A stretch of 64,000 bases of DNA from Gonatopus flavifemur (GCA_018340375.1 JAFFJZ010000001.1:46554001-46618000), one strand, 5' to 3'; shown: positions 12,233 through 22,527, counted from the first letter of the stretch. A program made the numbers and translations. Notes: a model not told the origin generated them from the sequence alone.

Positions 12233-12390
12233 CTGTCCAAGCTTGACGTCGACGACAACGAGAACGACAAGGGTCTCCCAGAACACGAGGCACGTTCCCG
12301 TTTAATTGAATGAGACGAGCAAGAGAGGGTCCAAGACCTACGCGCGGTTATTAATGGGACCCACCACTCAACTCTCTCCCTATCGAATAA

Positions 12391-12840
12391 TCAACGTGCT
12401 GAGTCTTGCCCAAATAATTTCATAGAAATGAAAAAATCTTAAGCAAGAAAATCAAAATGATGCAACAGAGAGAAATTTCCTTCAAAAGTCTCATCACTAT
12501 TCCCTCGTGTTATGCAAATGGAAAGCAAGTGAAGCGGTCAATTAGTACAGATCTATTACGGTATGCACACTGCCAAAAATTTTCAGAAAATGTCATCAAT
12601 CATACAGCTTTATTACTATCATTAGAATATTTTGTTATGATGACTAAATTTTGTTATCACAATAAGACATTTTTTCAGTGCCATACGTAATTCAAATTTC
12701 TTATCTCATTTCATCATATTCCGTAGGAAAGTTGTCCCTATCCATTTTCATAAACTTGCAAAATTTCCATCGTATTTTGCATGTTTTGAGGAAAAAATAA
12801 GGAAATTTTGCATGGACGAGGAAAACTCTTCTATGAGATA
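12391..12840. other. AT-rich DNA with a small hairpin
   Basis: GCAAAATTTCC (about 12758) pairs with GGAAATTTTGC (about 12801). Otherwise nothing recognised. Confidence 0.35.
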
Positions 12841-13434
12841 CACGGAAAAAATGATATTGTTGGTATTTTGATAGTTAAAAATTAGCTATGTTAACTACTT
12901 TTCACCTGTGACAATGAAAGTTATTGCTGCAGCAACTGAAATTTAGCTGTTGCAGCAATATTTTTGGCTAAACAAATATTGAATACATGCACAGAGAAAA
13001 GATTATATTGAGGATTATTGCACAAAGTATTGTACCCGTGGGATATACCTGATTATAACGATAAAACCTAGAGATTTGCATCTTCTCATTACTTCGCATA
13101 TCCAATTCAAGTAAAGTTGTGGTAATCTGTCGCATACTCATGGTTCATTCCGTCACAATGAAGTATATCCCATGGCTATGCAATATGAATTTCATGTAAC
13201 TGTTCTTGATAACGAAACGTCGAACGACAAGAAGCTCTAAACGAATATCGCTCGACATAACGATTGCTTGGTTTGATAAGGATCTGTATAACCCCTACAT
13301 TCAACGTTTCGGTTCTATGTTCCAAGCATTTTCCAAACCAAAATAAATGTATTCATTTTTACTACAAAATTTTCTCGGTGTAAAATAGCCATTACAGCTA
13401 TTCCCTAGGTCCCATAGTGAATTATTTTTGCACC
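12841..13434. mobile_element. CACGGA-type MITE ('GCTGTTGCAGCAATA' subfamily), interrupted
   Basis: Starts CACGGAAAAAATGATATTG after TA (12839-12840); the body carries TTAGCTGTTGCAGCAATATT and ends at about 12989 in CAAATATTGAATACA. The matching continuation (AAATAGCCATTACAGCTATT, then GTGAATTATTTTT) resumes at 13383, by comparison with 55265-55308. The gap is filled by another element (12990-13380). The right terminus is degenerate. Confidence 0.65.
12990..13380. mobile_element. MITE nested in the 12841-13434 element
   Basis: Ends CACAGAGAAAAGATT and AAATTTTCTCGGTG, followed by TA. It separates the two halves of the host MITE. The same end type occurs at 54607-55135. No coding sequence inside. 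Confidence 0.6.
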
Positions 13435-13780
13435 AGAAGAGGGCTGAAATTGGCTCAATGTTTGTGCACGCGAGGGGTTCGATTTATGTTCAATCGATCT
13501 TACATTTCTCAATGAAAAGCTCATTCGATAAAATTGAAATATTGATTCAGTAAACATTGATGAGGCTTCATACGACGCCTTTATGAAGCTTTTGTCTAAA
13601 GAACATGGGATCTGGTTCTTTATTCTATTACGCAGAAACTAATAGGTATAAAACCGGAATACAAATTTTTCACGAGACATTTCTATTCAAATTGGAGGAG
13701 AAAAAGTATACCCACACTCTTTGGCAGACCAATTAATTAATTACTCAAGATCGTCGGTGGTTTTACAAGACGGGGTGCAG
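13435..13780. other. AT-rich DNA, nothing recognised
   Basis: No gene or repeat seen. Confidence 0.35.
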
Positions 13781-14090
13781 CTGTGTTTTCTGGCCCATTT
13801 GCCAGAGATATTCGTTCCCCTCTCCATCTGAATTCTCGGAAAGTTTCTCCTCACGGTCGTCCTGTGCTTCTCGCATCCTTCTGGTTAATGCTTCGTCCCT
13901 CACCCTACCTCAGCCACGCCACGTACGACCCCTACGACCCTCCAATTTGCACGCTACAATTGTTTCTCCCTGATGTTCTACTCAACCCTCTTAAGCCATC
14001 GTGGCGTAAGCCACCGAAAGCACGCGTACAACCTGTACATACAACAACATATACAAACTAGTCTACCTACTTATACGATCATTTATATCT
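13781..14090. other. GC-rich island
   Basis: Pyrimidine- and CpG-richer stretch (CTCACGGTCGTCCTG, CGCCACGTACGACC) holding a 92-codon frame without domain features, then ACA-rich simple sequence at 14036-14060. Probably non-coding. Confidence 0.35.
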
Positions 14091-14810
14091 CAATCCTTCT
14101 TTCTCTTTCTTTCACTGTGACCAAGCTCTCCTGACACGATGCTTACCACGATATGAGCACGGAAATAACGTATTTCCGAAGCGGAGAGGAGATTCCACTA
14201 CGACGTCTATCGACAAATCATTTGAAATTTTACGAGAAATAGGAAGAGAAACTGATTTATTCAGGAATGTTGACAAGGAATTCAATTCAAAACAGAGATT
14301 ATTGTTCGTACACGATAAAAAGTTTGCTGAAGTCGTGGTCTACGGTTATACTACTCATAAGCGTCATATGAAGCCCGATGTATCGCAATGATATTGTTTG
14401 AACAAATGATCAGAATTAAATGAAGGTGCCGTCTGTTGGTTTATGTTGATGAATTTTTATTCGAATAGTGTATTCGGGGAAATTATTTTTTCATCAGGAA
14501 CAGAGGATTTTCCTCGACCTTGAGAAATAATTTCTTCTTCTGAAAGTTGAATACACCACAGAGTGAGGATAAAATCCATCAAATTGTGGTAAAGAATTCT
14601 TCATCCACGGAGCAACTTTGCTGTCCTCAGGGAAGAATGATTTCTGGCATTCCCTAAGTTTTTTCAGAGTCTGGTGAGAAACTAGTAAGACCTCGTCCAG
14701 CCTTGCTGAGAGCTAGAGATCGCCGTGGATCTTCTTTAACCGGGTCACCATGTTTGGGGAAAAAATTTCTCAATTATATTTCAGAGTGTCGTGAGAAACG
14801 TGAATAGCTA
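14091..14810. other. AT-rich DNA, nothing recognised
   Basis: No reading frame with protein character and no inverted repeat noticed. Confidence 0.35.
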
Positions 14811-15130
14811 GAAAGCGTTTTGGCACACGGCAAAAGTTGGGGGCTAGTAGACTACTCGATAGAGAGCCAGTTACACGAAGGAAGCCTCTCTCCCTTTAGG
14901 GGCACAAAACCCCGCTCTTCTCACCGCTCTTCGCCCCGCTCTGGTGAGCTGCATGATTTACTGACTCCTGCTCCAGACTTGGAACTGTTGTGCACAGCTG
15001 GAGGGGACGCTGCCGCTCTTCTCACCGTGAAACTGTTCGCCCGCTTTTTTCCGTGCACGACAAAGATACATTGGTTTGGTGATCAAAAAAGTGCTGTATC
15101 AATAAAATCTTTCCTTAGGTCAAAATAAAT
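14811..15130. other. GC-rich segment with a 102-codon open frame
   Basis: The plus frame 14820-15128 begins at a non-ATG codon (TTG). It contains duplicated CCGCTCTTCTCACCG words (about 14922 and 15013), more like repeat-derived DNA than a gene. Not assignable to a known family by eye. Confidence 0.25.
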
Positions 15131-15710
15131 GTTCAAACATCATGAGAACTATACATCTCCTTGAAGTTTGACGAGCGATCATAAACAGTGGGCTATCAAA
15201 TTTCTACGCAATAAACACTAATTCACGACCAAGATACAGTGGAATGTTGTCATTTTGAAAATTATCGATAAATTCAAATGATAAGAGATCATTACGTAAC
15301 AAATGCATCCCAGCTGGAATATTGGAAAAAATCCGGCCACGAAATCCCCAGACGATTCATCCGCATGATAAAAATCCGGCAAAAAGAACATCCATGAGGA
15401 AATGTTTCAAATTGAACATTGTGATGGATGTCATTCTGATTTCTGCTTCGGCTACTAAAGATGAGCTAGCGAAATATTCCAAGCTATCGACAAGTTCATT
15501 CTAGCACCAGAAAATGAGTGTTTTTTTTGAGTCAGAATCCCGCTACAAAATTTGACGATCTTTATAGTGCTTTTGGAAGTTTTGTGAGCATATGATATCC
15601 TACAGTGTTCGTAATTGAACTTTCAGATATGTCGAGTATCGGTGTCACAACAGATTTGACAAAAGAGATGTCGAGAAGTAATTTCCGCCAATGTATCCCA
15701 CATTGCAAAG
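15131..15710. other. AT-rich DNA, nothing recognised
   Basis: Short frames only; no repeat structure seen. Confidence 0.35.
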
Positions 15711-15945
15711 TAAGGTGAGAGACCCTTTACCCGATCAGGGACTAGAACTCGATCATTCTCATTATTACATGAATTTACGAAGTAATTTAGCTAGAAGTTT
15801 CAAATGAAAAAGTTAATTTTCGATCCATTAATAACGAAAAATGTTTTGGTTGAAGAGTTTTTGCATAATTAAATCACAAACACCTAGAATATAAAGACTG
15901 ATCGGGTATACGTTCACTGATCGGGTATAGGGTCTCTTACCTTAT
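15711..15945. mobile_element. MITE with 27-bp TIR (AGGTRAGAGACCC)
   Basis: Left end AGGTGAGAGACCCTTTACCC and right end GGGTATAGGGTCTCTTACCT match over about 27 bp with two mismatches; TA flanks both sides (15711-15712, 15944-15945). A second GATCGGGTATA lies inside the right end. Non-autonomous. Confidence 0.8.
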
Positions 15946-16014
15946 CTACGTCGGTTTTCAAAATTTTCTTCCTTTCTTGGCGCTTATGAACCGCTTAATG
16001 CGCTGTTGCAGATT

Positions 16015-16195
16015 CCCAAGTAGCACAACAGGTTAGAAATACTAAGTAGGTTGTTGGAAGTTCTGAGCCTATTTTATGAACATTCTTAGAATCTTCGAAT
16101 GTGACTGTTTCGGATAAGTATATTCTGTGCACATTCTCAGATGCATGATCACGGAATGAACGCGGAATGTTTGAAATGTTCTTGTGCTACTTGGG
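16015..16195. mobile_element. MITE, CCCAAGTAGCACAA ends, copy 1
   Basis: Starts CCCAAGTAGCACAACAG and ends CTTGTGCTACTTGGG; interior includes TTCTTAGAATCTTCGAATG. A same-orientation relative sits at 19155-19381. Confidence 0.8.
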
Positions 16196-17114
16196 TCAAT
16201 TTGTTGTGTGTATTATTGTAGAAAAATCCTAATATCACACTAAATACACATCAAATAACGAAGGAACGGGCGGATATTGTTACAAAATTTACAATGCAAT
16301 TGTTCAAATTTGAATTTAGAGCCATAATGAGATGGTGCTATGATGAACAAAGAGTCGTCTATATTTGATTAACCAATTGTGAGTCAATTCTAATCCCATA
16401 CAGGTTGGATGAAGAGTGCTGCCTTATGAAATTGTATTTTTGCAGGTCTGAGTCCCAACCAGAGCAACTACCACAACCAATGGACCTGAACTAGTGACAT
16501 GAGAGTTTGCTGATGAGCCTCGATCTATCAGGAACCACCTAAAGAGTTATCAAAAGCTTTCTGCCAATAAAAACAGCTTGTTGGTTCTTTTATTTTTCAC
16601 CTAATTCATGGGCCGTTTGATTCTGAAACTTTCGAATTAGAATTTTGTCCCTAGTTCCTGCGGTTATTGCTAGTACTGGTTTGATTCAAAAAATCAGGCT
16701 GTTTAACTATGAAACTCCTTAAGCATTTCATTTATCTACTAAAAAATAACGAGCATAATTTTGTAAGAAATACATTCCAGGTAATATTTTGCTAATGGAA
16801 AATATTTGAATCCCGAAGCCTCACAAGTCCCAAAGACATCCTTTACGAATTTATCCTCTTTTAACAGTATCACGATCCTCTCGGTATTCATCGTAAATTT
16901 TAATTGGCAGAGGTATTCTTCATGATGATACAATGAAGCAATTGCTCAGCTCCCTACTAGTCTCAAATTGGCATACCTGAAACACACATAAGCTGAATTC
17001 ATGGTGGCAAACCAGGCAAACATGCATGAATTCTGTTTCTCCGATGTCTTTGATCGAATGATATTCGTTGCTTCAAATATTCAAAGATGGAAAAACGTCT
17101 TGGAAATGTTGTTA
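16196..17114. other. AT-rich DNA
   Basis: GTTCAAATTTGAATTTA at about 16304 is shared with the MITE interior at about 17412. No gene recognised. Confidence 0.35.
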
Positions 17115-17318
17115 CACAGGAAAAAGTAATTCCTGTGTGATGGACAGCCATTCTTTTAGCTCCATTAACTAGATTTTAGCTGCTGCAGCAAAATTTTCAA
17201 CTCCATCAGCTGAATTTTAGTGAATGTTGCCAAGGAATGAGCTGTTCTGGGAGTGCTGAAATATTTAGCTACAATAGCTAAATGTCAGCTGATACAGCTA
17301 CAAATTTCTTTCTGGATA
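17115..17318. repeat. CACGGA-type MITE relative ('AGCTGCTGCAGCAAAAT' subfamily)
   Basis: Starts CACAGGAAAAAGTAATTCC after TA; carries TTTTAGCTGCTGCAGCAAAA and, inverted further on, ATTTAGCTACAATAGCT. The right end runs into the next element. Diverged member of the family seen at 12841 and 54569. Confidence 0.5.
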
Positions 17319-17600
17319 CCCCGTGGAAAAAAGATCAGATCTGACCAAATCCAAACGGAACTATTGAGATTTAAAAAACTGCAAGTCTACCTTGTGTTCC
17401 CTCACACATATGTTCAAATTTGAATTTAAACAACGGAAAATATGAACAATCCATTGCTCATCAAGATTGAATGTAATCTTCAATTCAGATGTAACGAGAT
17501 CTGTCGAGATCTAGTCAGATCTAAATCTGATCTTGTGAGCCAAAATTCTGATCTACTCAAATCTGATGAGATCTGAATACATATAATTTTTTTCCCCGGG
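17319..17600. mobile_element. MITE, CCCGTGGAAAAAA ends, TA duplication
   Basis: Left end CCCCGTGGAAAAAAGATC, right end AATTTTTTTCCCCGGG, each next to TA (17317-17318, 17601-17602). Subterminal GATCAGATCTGA on the left and AATCTGATGAGATCTGA on the right support the pairing. Confidence 0.65.
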
Positions 17601-17899
17601 TAGATCAATGAGTGTGTTATCTAATGAGCAATTAAGAGAAATATCTGTCCATCGGAATTTCTAGGAAATATAATGAAAATTTTGATATATACCGTTGCGA
17701 TCTCACACGCAACAAAAACCATCCATCGAAGTTTGACGCATAGTCTTTCTGATTCTACACACAAAACAATACCCTTTCATCGGCATTGAAAACGTTAATC
17801 TTGAAGCATTTGATACGGTAAGAAAAATTTTTTCTCTTACTTTTATAAAACTAAAATTGTGTCATTCTGGCATACAGAAGCCCGACAACACATCTCTTC

Positions 17900-18560
17900 T
17901 ATGTATGACACAGTCCCTTTACTTTTTTCCTCCCGCTCACTTCGCTCTCTTTACCCTAGCACACTTTTTCCTGGCGAAAAAGTCGACACGACACCCTAGC
18001 TTCGACGAACGAGCTTCGTCGACCCTTGTGCGGTAGCATCGTTGCGCGAAAGTACCGAGAGGGATGAGGGAATGAGAGATGAGGATGGCGCGCTTTTAGA
18101 GCGTCGACGTTGGCGGCAAGCGACGAACGGACTTGCACACTTTCATGGAGTCTGTATACTTGTGTACGTGTAGAATACGCTCACACAGGAACGTATACCA
18201 GACGATCGACGACACGCTACGAGATCTGCCCGTTGGCTTGGCTTTGGCGTGATACAGGCATGGCACTGGCGTGGCGCTGGCGTGGCCCTAGGAACGATGG
18301 CGTGGCAACGCGTATACCGCTTGACACACGGAAGGAGACGATAGTGGGTAACAGGAGAACGACGAGGAGGAGCGGAGGACAGAGGGGAAGAATGAGCGAG
18401 AGGGTGAAGGAGGGCACGGCGGTGGTAGGTAATCACCCGGCGGCTCGCGTTATAGCGTCGTTACGCCGCAGCGCCGCTATCGTCGTCCTATCCTCTCCTC
18501 CCACTTTTGCCACACACTGAACCGCGCCACCCGACGCGTCTATTTCGTGTATACTGGGTG
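17900..18560. other. largest CpG-rich island in the window; possible promoter region
   Basis: Strong compositional shift with many CG dinucleotides (GTCGACACGACACC, GCGCGCTTTTAGAGCGTCGACG, CGCCGCAGCGCCGC) and short GGCGTGG(C/A) reiterations at 18246-18290. The long frames on both strands (18110-18520 plus, 18143-18436 minus) are low-complexity and mutually exclusive, a composition artefact. The candidate exon at 18687-18779 lies just downstream on the plus strand. No TATA box can be assigned with confidence. Confidence 0.4.
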
Positions 18561-18686
18561 TCCTCGAATCCTTGGAATTGTTATCTCGTATAAATTATTC
18601 TTGTTTCGTTTTTATCATTAATATCCTTATACTGCTCCTCAAATATCTAAGTTTAATTAGATATGTAACAATTTATTTTTCATCAG

Positions 18687-18779
18687 CCGATATTTCAATC
18701 AATCGTCCTGATGTTGGAATTTTTGCGTGGAACACGATGGAAGATGTTGGGTATGCTGGAGCGGTTATTGTGGATTCAG
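18687..18779 (+). CDS. candidate internal coding exon, 93 nt, phase 1-1
   Basis: The best exon-like unit found. It is preceded by a pyrimidine-rich acceptor (TTTATTTTTCATCAG, ending 18686) with a possible branch point (ATGTAAC), and followed by CAG then GTAAATAC, a good donor. In the phase-1 frame it encodes 30 residues of balanced composition (SINRPDVGIFAWNTMEDVGY, then AGAVIVDS); one other frame is also open. Symmetric phase 1-1 keeps frame whether included or skipped. Not matched to a known family. If real, both introns are long. Chance remains possible. Confidence 0.35.
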
Positions 18780-19154
18780 GTAAATACATCATATATGATC
18801 TTTGATATCTAATGCTAGTATGGTAGAGCAGAGAATATGATTGTTAATTAATCAGTTTAAACCTTGAAACCTCTGTTTCTTAATACAATCAAAATCCTAA
18901 AAAATCGTTCGTTTCATTAGTACTTCAATACTACAGTGCCATTTTATTTGGTGCTGAACTTCCATCATTCGTATTTGGAACCCCTGATTGAAGAATCCAA
19001 TTCATTCCCATTGAATAGACAAAAACCCAACAAAAACCGATTGATACCCACTACATCTGAATCGGAATTTTGCGCGTTTCAGTAGAAATGAGAAGAGAGT
19101 TTCAAGCAGGGATACATGAATCCAAAAGCCGGAAATTAAACAGCTCTGAAGAAG
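18780..19154. other. AT-rich DNA, nothing recognised
   Basis: If the preceding exon is real this is the start of its downstream intron. Confidence 0.35.
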
Positions 19155-19381
19155 CCCAAGTAGCACAACAGTTCAGAAATGCTAAGAAGGTTCTTCGAAG
19201 TTCTGAGCATGTTTTATAAACATCCTTAGAATCTTCGAATGAGACTGTTTCGGATAATTATATTCTATGCACATTCACAGAATGTATTTTTCGAATTTAT
19301 CCAAAACAGTCTCATCCGTACATTTCATGCATGATCACTGATTGAACGTAGAATGTTTGAAATGTTCTTGTGCTACTTGGG
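19155..19381. mobile_element. MITE, CCCAAGTAGCACAA ends, copy 2
   Basis: Ends CCCAAGTAGCACAACAG and CTTGTGCTACTTGGG. Longer than copy 1 (16015-16195) because it keeps an internal inverted segment (GAGACTGTTTCGGATAA with TTATCCAAAACAGTCTC, about 19241-19315) that copy 1 lacks on one side; copy 1 looks like an internal-deletion derivative. Confidence 0.8.
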
Positions 19382-19594
19382 AGCAGCCTTCAGCTGAATG
19401 AAAGATAGCCAAACGTTACAGAAACGTCCCAAATATTACTCATGTCTCAGCATTGTAACGTTTCGTATGGAGTGCTAAAAAAAACATCTCCGCAACGTTT
19501 CTGGAACATGAAATATACCTGCAATATTTCAGAGATATTGTTAGATGAGGTGAGATGTGATGAATATCGAGATTCATTTGGATTTTCACCATCA

Positions 19595-19704
19595 CAACTG
19601 GCAATGATTAGGACTGATACTATAAGTTATTGTCCAATTTCTCCAAATAGTTCTAGTTTACGAATAAAATTATAATCTTCCCAAATAAATTTCTCTCCGT
19701 GTCC
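19595..19704. repeat. half copy of the 51045-51301 MITE
   Basis: GGCAATGATTA, TAAGTTATTGTCCAA, TAGTTTACGAATAAAAT, ATAATCTTCCCAA and CTCTCCGTG occur in the order of the right half of the full element at 51045-51301. The left half is missing. Confidence 0.7.
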
Positions 19705-19768
19705 GTGAGCAATATCTGGGGCGTTTTAGGAACTTTCCGCAATATTCTGCCTAGTATTTCTTCAGTGT

Positions 19769-19903
19769 CCCTAGTAGAAATGGTCTAGTCATTCGCGAGT
19801 TTGTAACCGCCTGCATTACCGAAAAACTAGAGAGTGGCGAGTGTCAGTTTTCCGCTAGCGCAAGCGTTACAAACTTGTCAATAAATAGACTGTTCTGTTA
19901 GGG
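19769..19903. mobile_element. MITE, CCCTAGTAGAAATG ends
   Basis: Left CCCTAGTAGAAATGGTCTAG and right CTGTTCTGTTAGGG; subterminal GCGAGTTTGTAAC pairs with GTTACAAACTTGT. A sister copy lies at 32503-32660. The end resembles that of the 22153-22249 and 54154-54282 family. Confidence 0.65.
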
Positions 19904-20494
19904 TGTTCCATGATACATCGATGATTCAAAAGGTTGTGTTCGATAAAAAACACATTCACCTCTGCAGACAAATTGTATTCAGATTCCAATTACTTCTATT
20001 GATTCGAATTTGACTGATTTGGCTATCTCAATAGCAATATTTTTACACAAAAGTCTCTTACCGCAGAGTTCAAGATGATGATGGAAGATATATTTTTGCA
20101 AATTATGGTTTGGAAACTCTGAAAACCCCTGCTTCATTTCTCATATTTCTCACAACCTGGAATTTTTTTAGAAATATCTGAGTGTTTCTAGAAGATGATT
20201 GAAAATTTTTTCGGTAACTGTCATTTTGAGGAGCATAGAATGATGCAAGGGGAGGAGGGTTCCCCTCTGCAATTCCCTCACTTTACCTAAAAAAAAACAC
20301 ACCCACCGAAAAATGCTCAGTTCTTTGAAGTGACTATTCATTCAACTCACAAAGTTAAGATACTACAACTCCAGAGCAGAGTGAAGATGGTGTTCTTCAG
20401 AAGTGAATTAAATTTAGACCCCGTAAACGTTGAATTGGATTGAATGAAGTACCATTCTTTGGGGGCGCGAATTTTCACTGCCGCAAAGTTGAAT
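19904..20494. other. AT-rich DNA, nothing recognised
   Basis: No gene or repeat structure noted. Confidence 0.35.
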
Positions 20495-20602
20495 CTCACA
20501 CAGCACCACAGTCCTAGAAGAATTCATGAAGAATTCTCATTGAATTGATTGCGATCATTATGAATTCTCTAAGAATTCTTCTGGAACTGTGCTGCTGTGA
20601 GA
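20495..20602. mobile_element. small hairpin MITE, 108 bp
   Basis: Left arm CTCACACAGCACCACAGTCC, right arm AACTGTGCTGCTGTGAG; inner arms AGAAGAATTCATGAAGAATTC and GAATTCTCTAAGAATTCTTC. Folds almost end to end. Confidence 0.7.
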
Positions 20603-21028
20603 GGTTTGAGTGTAATTTTCCTATAGAATGTTATTGGAGAAAACTGCACAGATTGGTCTGCGCCTATCTGTGTCATGGGGAAAATTTTGTGAAAAAAGAG
20701 GAGAATAAATCGAAAGTGCGAAATTCAATGGGAATACAAAAGGAAAAAAAAAGTTTCAAGTTTTGTCCCAAAATTACTGTACCCTCGTTAAAATGATTCT
20801 CCTGTTTTTTTCTTGGATTATTCTGCAAACTATACATTTTGAAGAGTTCTACAGAATAATTAAGAAAAACCAGTGAATTCACGATCATAAAAATGCAAGA
20901 ATTTATAGCGGACACTTCACAACTAGAAAACTTCTTTCAAATCCTTCGAAATCATTCTTCGACGTGCGAAATTTTTAAATCATACCGAGAAAATTCATAG
21001 AATTTTGTATTTCCAAGGCGAACAATAA
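20603..21028. other. AT-rich DNA, nothing recognised
   Basis: Short frames only. Confidence 0.35.
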
Positions 21029-21240
21029 GTCAAACTCATGTCGAAATCTTTGCCGAAGTGATCATTTCTTTGACAAAATATTCAGGAACTTTTGAAATAA
21101 AAAATGGGCCAAATACGGTTCGATTTTGAGGTGCCATGCAAAATGAGGCCTCCCCTGGCCCATTTTTTCTTCTGAAAATTTCTTAAAATTTGGTCGAAGG
21201 ATGATCACTTTGGCAAAAATGTTAACATGATTTTGACTTC
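21029..21240. mobile_element. palindromic MITE
   Basis: Left GTCAAACTCATG and TTTGCCGAAGTGATCAT pair with right ATGATCACTTTGGCAAA and CATGATTTTGAC; the centre has AAAAAATGGGCC facing GGCCCATTTTTT. Near-continuous hairpin of about 212 bp without coding sequence. Confidence 0.7.
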
Positions 21241-21299
21241 CCATTGGGATTCATGCAGAGAGTTCTTCATCAGGACTCTTCAGGACATTCTTCAAGACC

Positions 21300-21391
21300 C
21301 TAGGGGGCCTGTAGGTCGTTAAAACGTCTTATTAGGTTTTGAAAGTCCATGCAAAGCTTAGAGAATAACTAAAGTAATTCCTGCTAGGATA
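21300..21391. repeat. partial MITE of the CCCTAGYAGAAAT group
   Basis: The right edge TTAGAGAATAACTAAAGTAA then TTCCTGCTAGG matches the right end of 22153-22249; the left edge begins near CCCTAGGGGGCC. Degenerate. Confidence 0.5.
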
Positions 21392-21547
21392 ATAATAACC
21401 AGACGCCTGAAAGTCTAATCCCTCTAGCGAACATGCTCTGATAAAATTTGCCACGCTTATAATATGCTGTTCTAGAGAAAAACTTGAAAAAAACTGCTTC
21501 GGAACCAGTTTTATTTCAAATGTTTCTGTAGAACATCTTAACCAGCC

Positions 21548-22150
21548 CTGTTGAGAACTTTTTTTTTTTTTTCTTTTAAGAGGGGGAAATGCTTTATGCA
21601 CCGTCAGGGAGCTGATGTCATCGCTCCCCGGTGTGTGGGACTCCTGCTTCAGCTGAAGATGTTAAGCGCCTATCGCAGTTTACCCACTAAAACCCACCTC
21701 TTCCCTCCTCGGACCCAGCCCGGAACCGTTCATCACATTACTTCGAGCTGGGCCCTTTTTTTCCCTATAGCCGGAAGACCGCCGCCAGTTACCCTGCCCT
21801 GTCCAGGTCCACCTTCTTGAGGCGGAGGATGAACTGTACGAAGGAGTCCACCGCCCGCCAACTGGAGTCATCTCGGAGCATCAGACCCACGATGTTCTCG
21901 GGAGTGATGTCTCCGAGCTCCGTTTGTAGCGCCATCCGATGTGCTTCCCACCGAGCACACTCGAAAAACGTGTGCTCGGCATGGTCCCTCTCGTCGGGAC
22001 AATAGAGGCACTCAGGGGACGCTACTTTCCCCATTTGGTGCAGGTACTTCCTAAAGTATCCATGACCAGTAAGGAACTGGGTCAGGAAGTACCCCACATT
22101 TTTTTTTTTTTTTTTAACCGTTGAAATTCATCAACGACCTGTTGAGAACT
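21548..22150 (-). mobile_element. 5'-truncated R1-like LINE insertion with perfect 13-bp target duplication
   Basis: CCTGTTGAGAACT occurs directly repeated at 21548-21560 and 22138-22150. The insert (21561-22137) begins with a T tract that is the poly(A) tail of a minus-strand copy, then about 200 bp of 3' UTR, the ORF end, a second A/T tract at 22099-22115 and 22 bp (22116-22137) that ends the insert. Canonical target-primed product, apparently young because the duplication is intact. The second homopolymer at the 5' end is odd (see findings). Confidence 0.9.
21789..22097 (-). pseudogene. C-terminal RT fragment with CCHC knuckle (R1/Jockey-like LINE)
   Basis: Frame opens with GYFLTQFLTGHGYFRKYLHQ, a conserved block near the C-terminus of R1-clade reverse transcriptases, then CLYCPDERDHAEHTFFEC, a C-x2-C-x8-H-x4-C zinc knuckle, and an ARWEAHR segment. 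It stops at 21789 after KKVDLDRAG. Only about 100 residues of a protein normally around 1000 remain; endonuclease and catalytic RT are absent through 5' truncation. Confidence 0.85.
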
Positions 22151-22152
22151 AG

Positions 22153-22249
22153 CCCTAGCAGAAATCACTCTAGTAATTCTCTAGGCCTTGCGAGGCCTCG
22201 TAAGGCCTTGTAATCGCCTAGAGAATGACTAGAGTGATTTCTACTAGGG
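22153..22249. mobile_element. 97-bp MITE, CCCTAGYAGAAATCACTC ends
   Basis: Left CCCTAGCAGAAATCACTCTA and right TAGAGTGATTTCTACTAGGG pair over about 33 bp; the centre is GGCCTTGCGAGGCCTCG. Sits right beside the LINE target site. Relatives: 54154-54282, the split host 54511-55374 and the partial copy at 21300. Confidence 0.85.
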
Positions 22250-22275
22250 AGTTGTTAACATTCCTGCTGGGCCTG

Positions 22276-22527
22276 CACTGTAAAAAATTGCTTCCAAAAT
22301 TCCATATAAATTCATGCGAAGCACTTAACATATCAATTTTGTATCAATTTTTAGAACTTTTCCATCTTTTCATATGAAATTTTATGATATCTTATGCATT
22401 TTGATATGAATTTTAATACTTCTTGCTGTAAACTTCATGAATTCATGATTGAATTTGATTTCAATGACAAGTTTCATAATTTTCATATTCATTTGGTATA
22501 GGAAATTTCAGACTATGTTCTACAGTG
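22276..22527. mobile_element. MITE, CACTGTAAAAAATT ends, copy 1
   Basis: Left GCACTGTAAAAAATTGC, right TTCTACAGTG. The interior (GAATTCATGATTGAATTTGA, then TTTCAATGACAAGTTTCA) is the reverse complement of the interior of 35937-36211, so the two are sister copies in opposite orientation. Confidence 0.75.

Noticed and set aside
14820..15128. tRNA- or SINE-derived sequence (GGGGGCTAGTAG word)
   Set aside because: No A-box/B-box pair and no cloverleaf; the frame across it has no homology I can recognise.
18110..18520. 136-codon frame in the CpG-rich island
   Set aside because: GC-rich DNA lowers stop frequency; minus frames overlap it fully and no motif is present.
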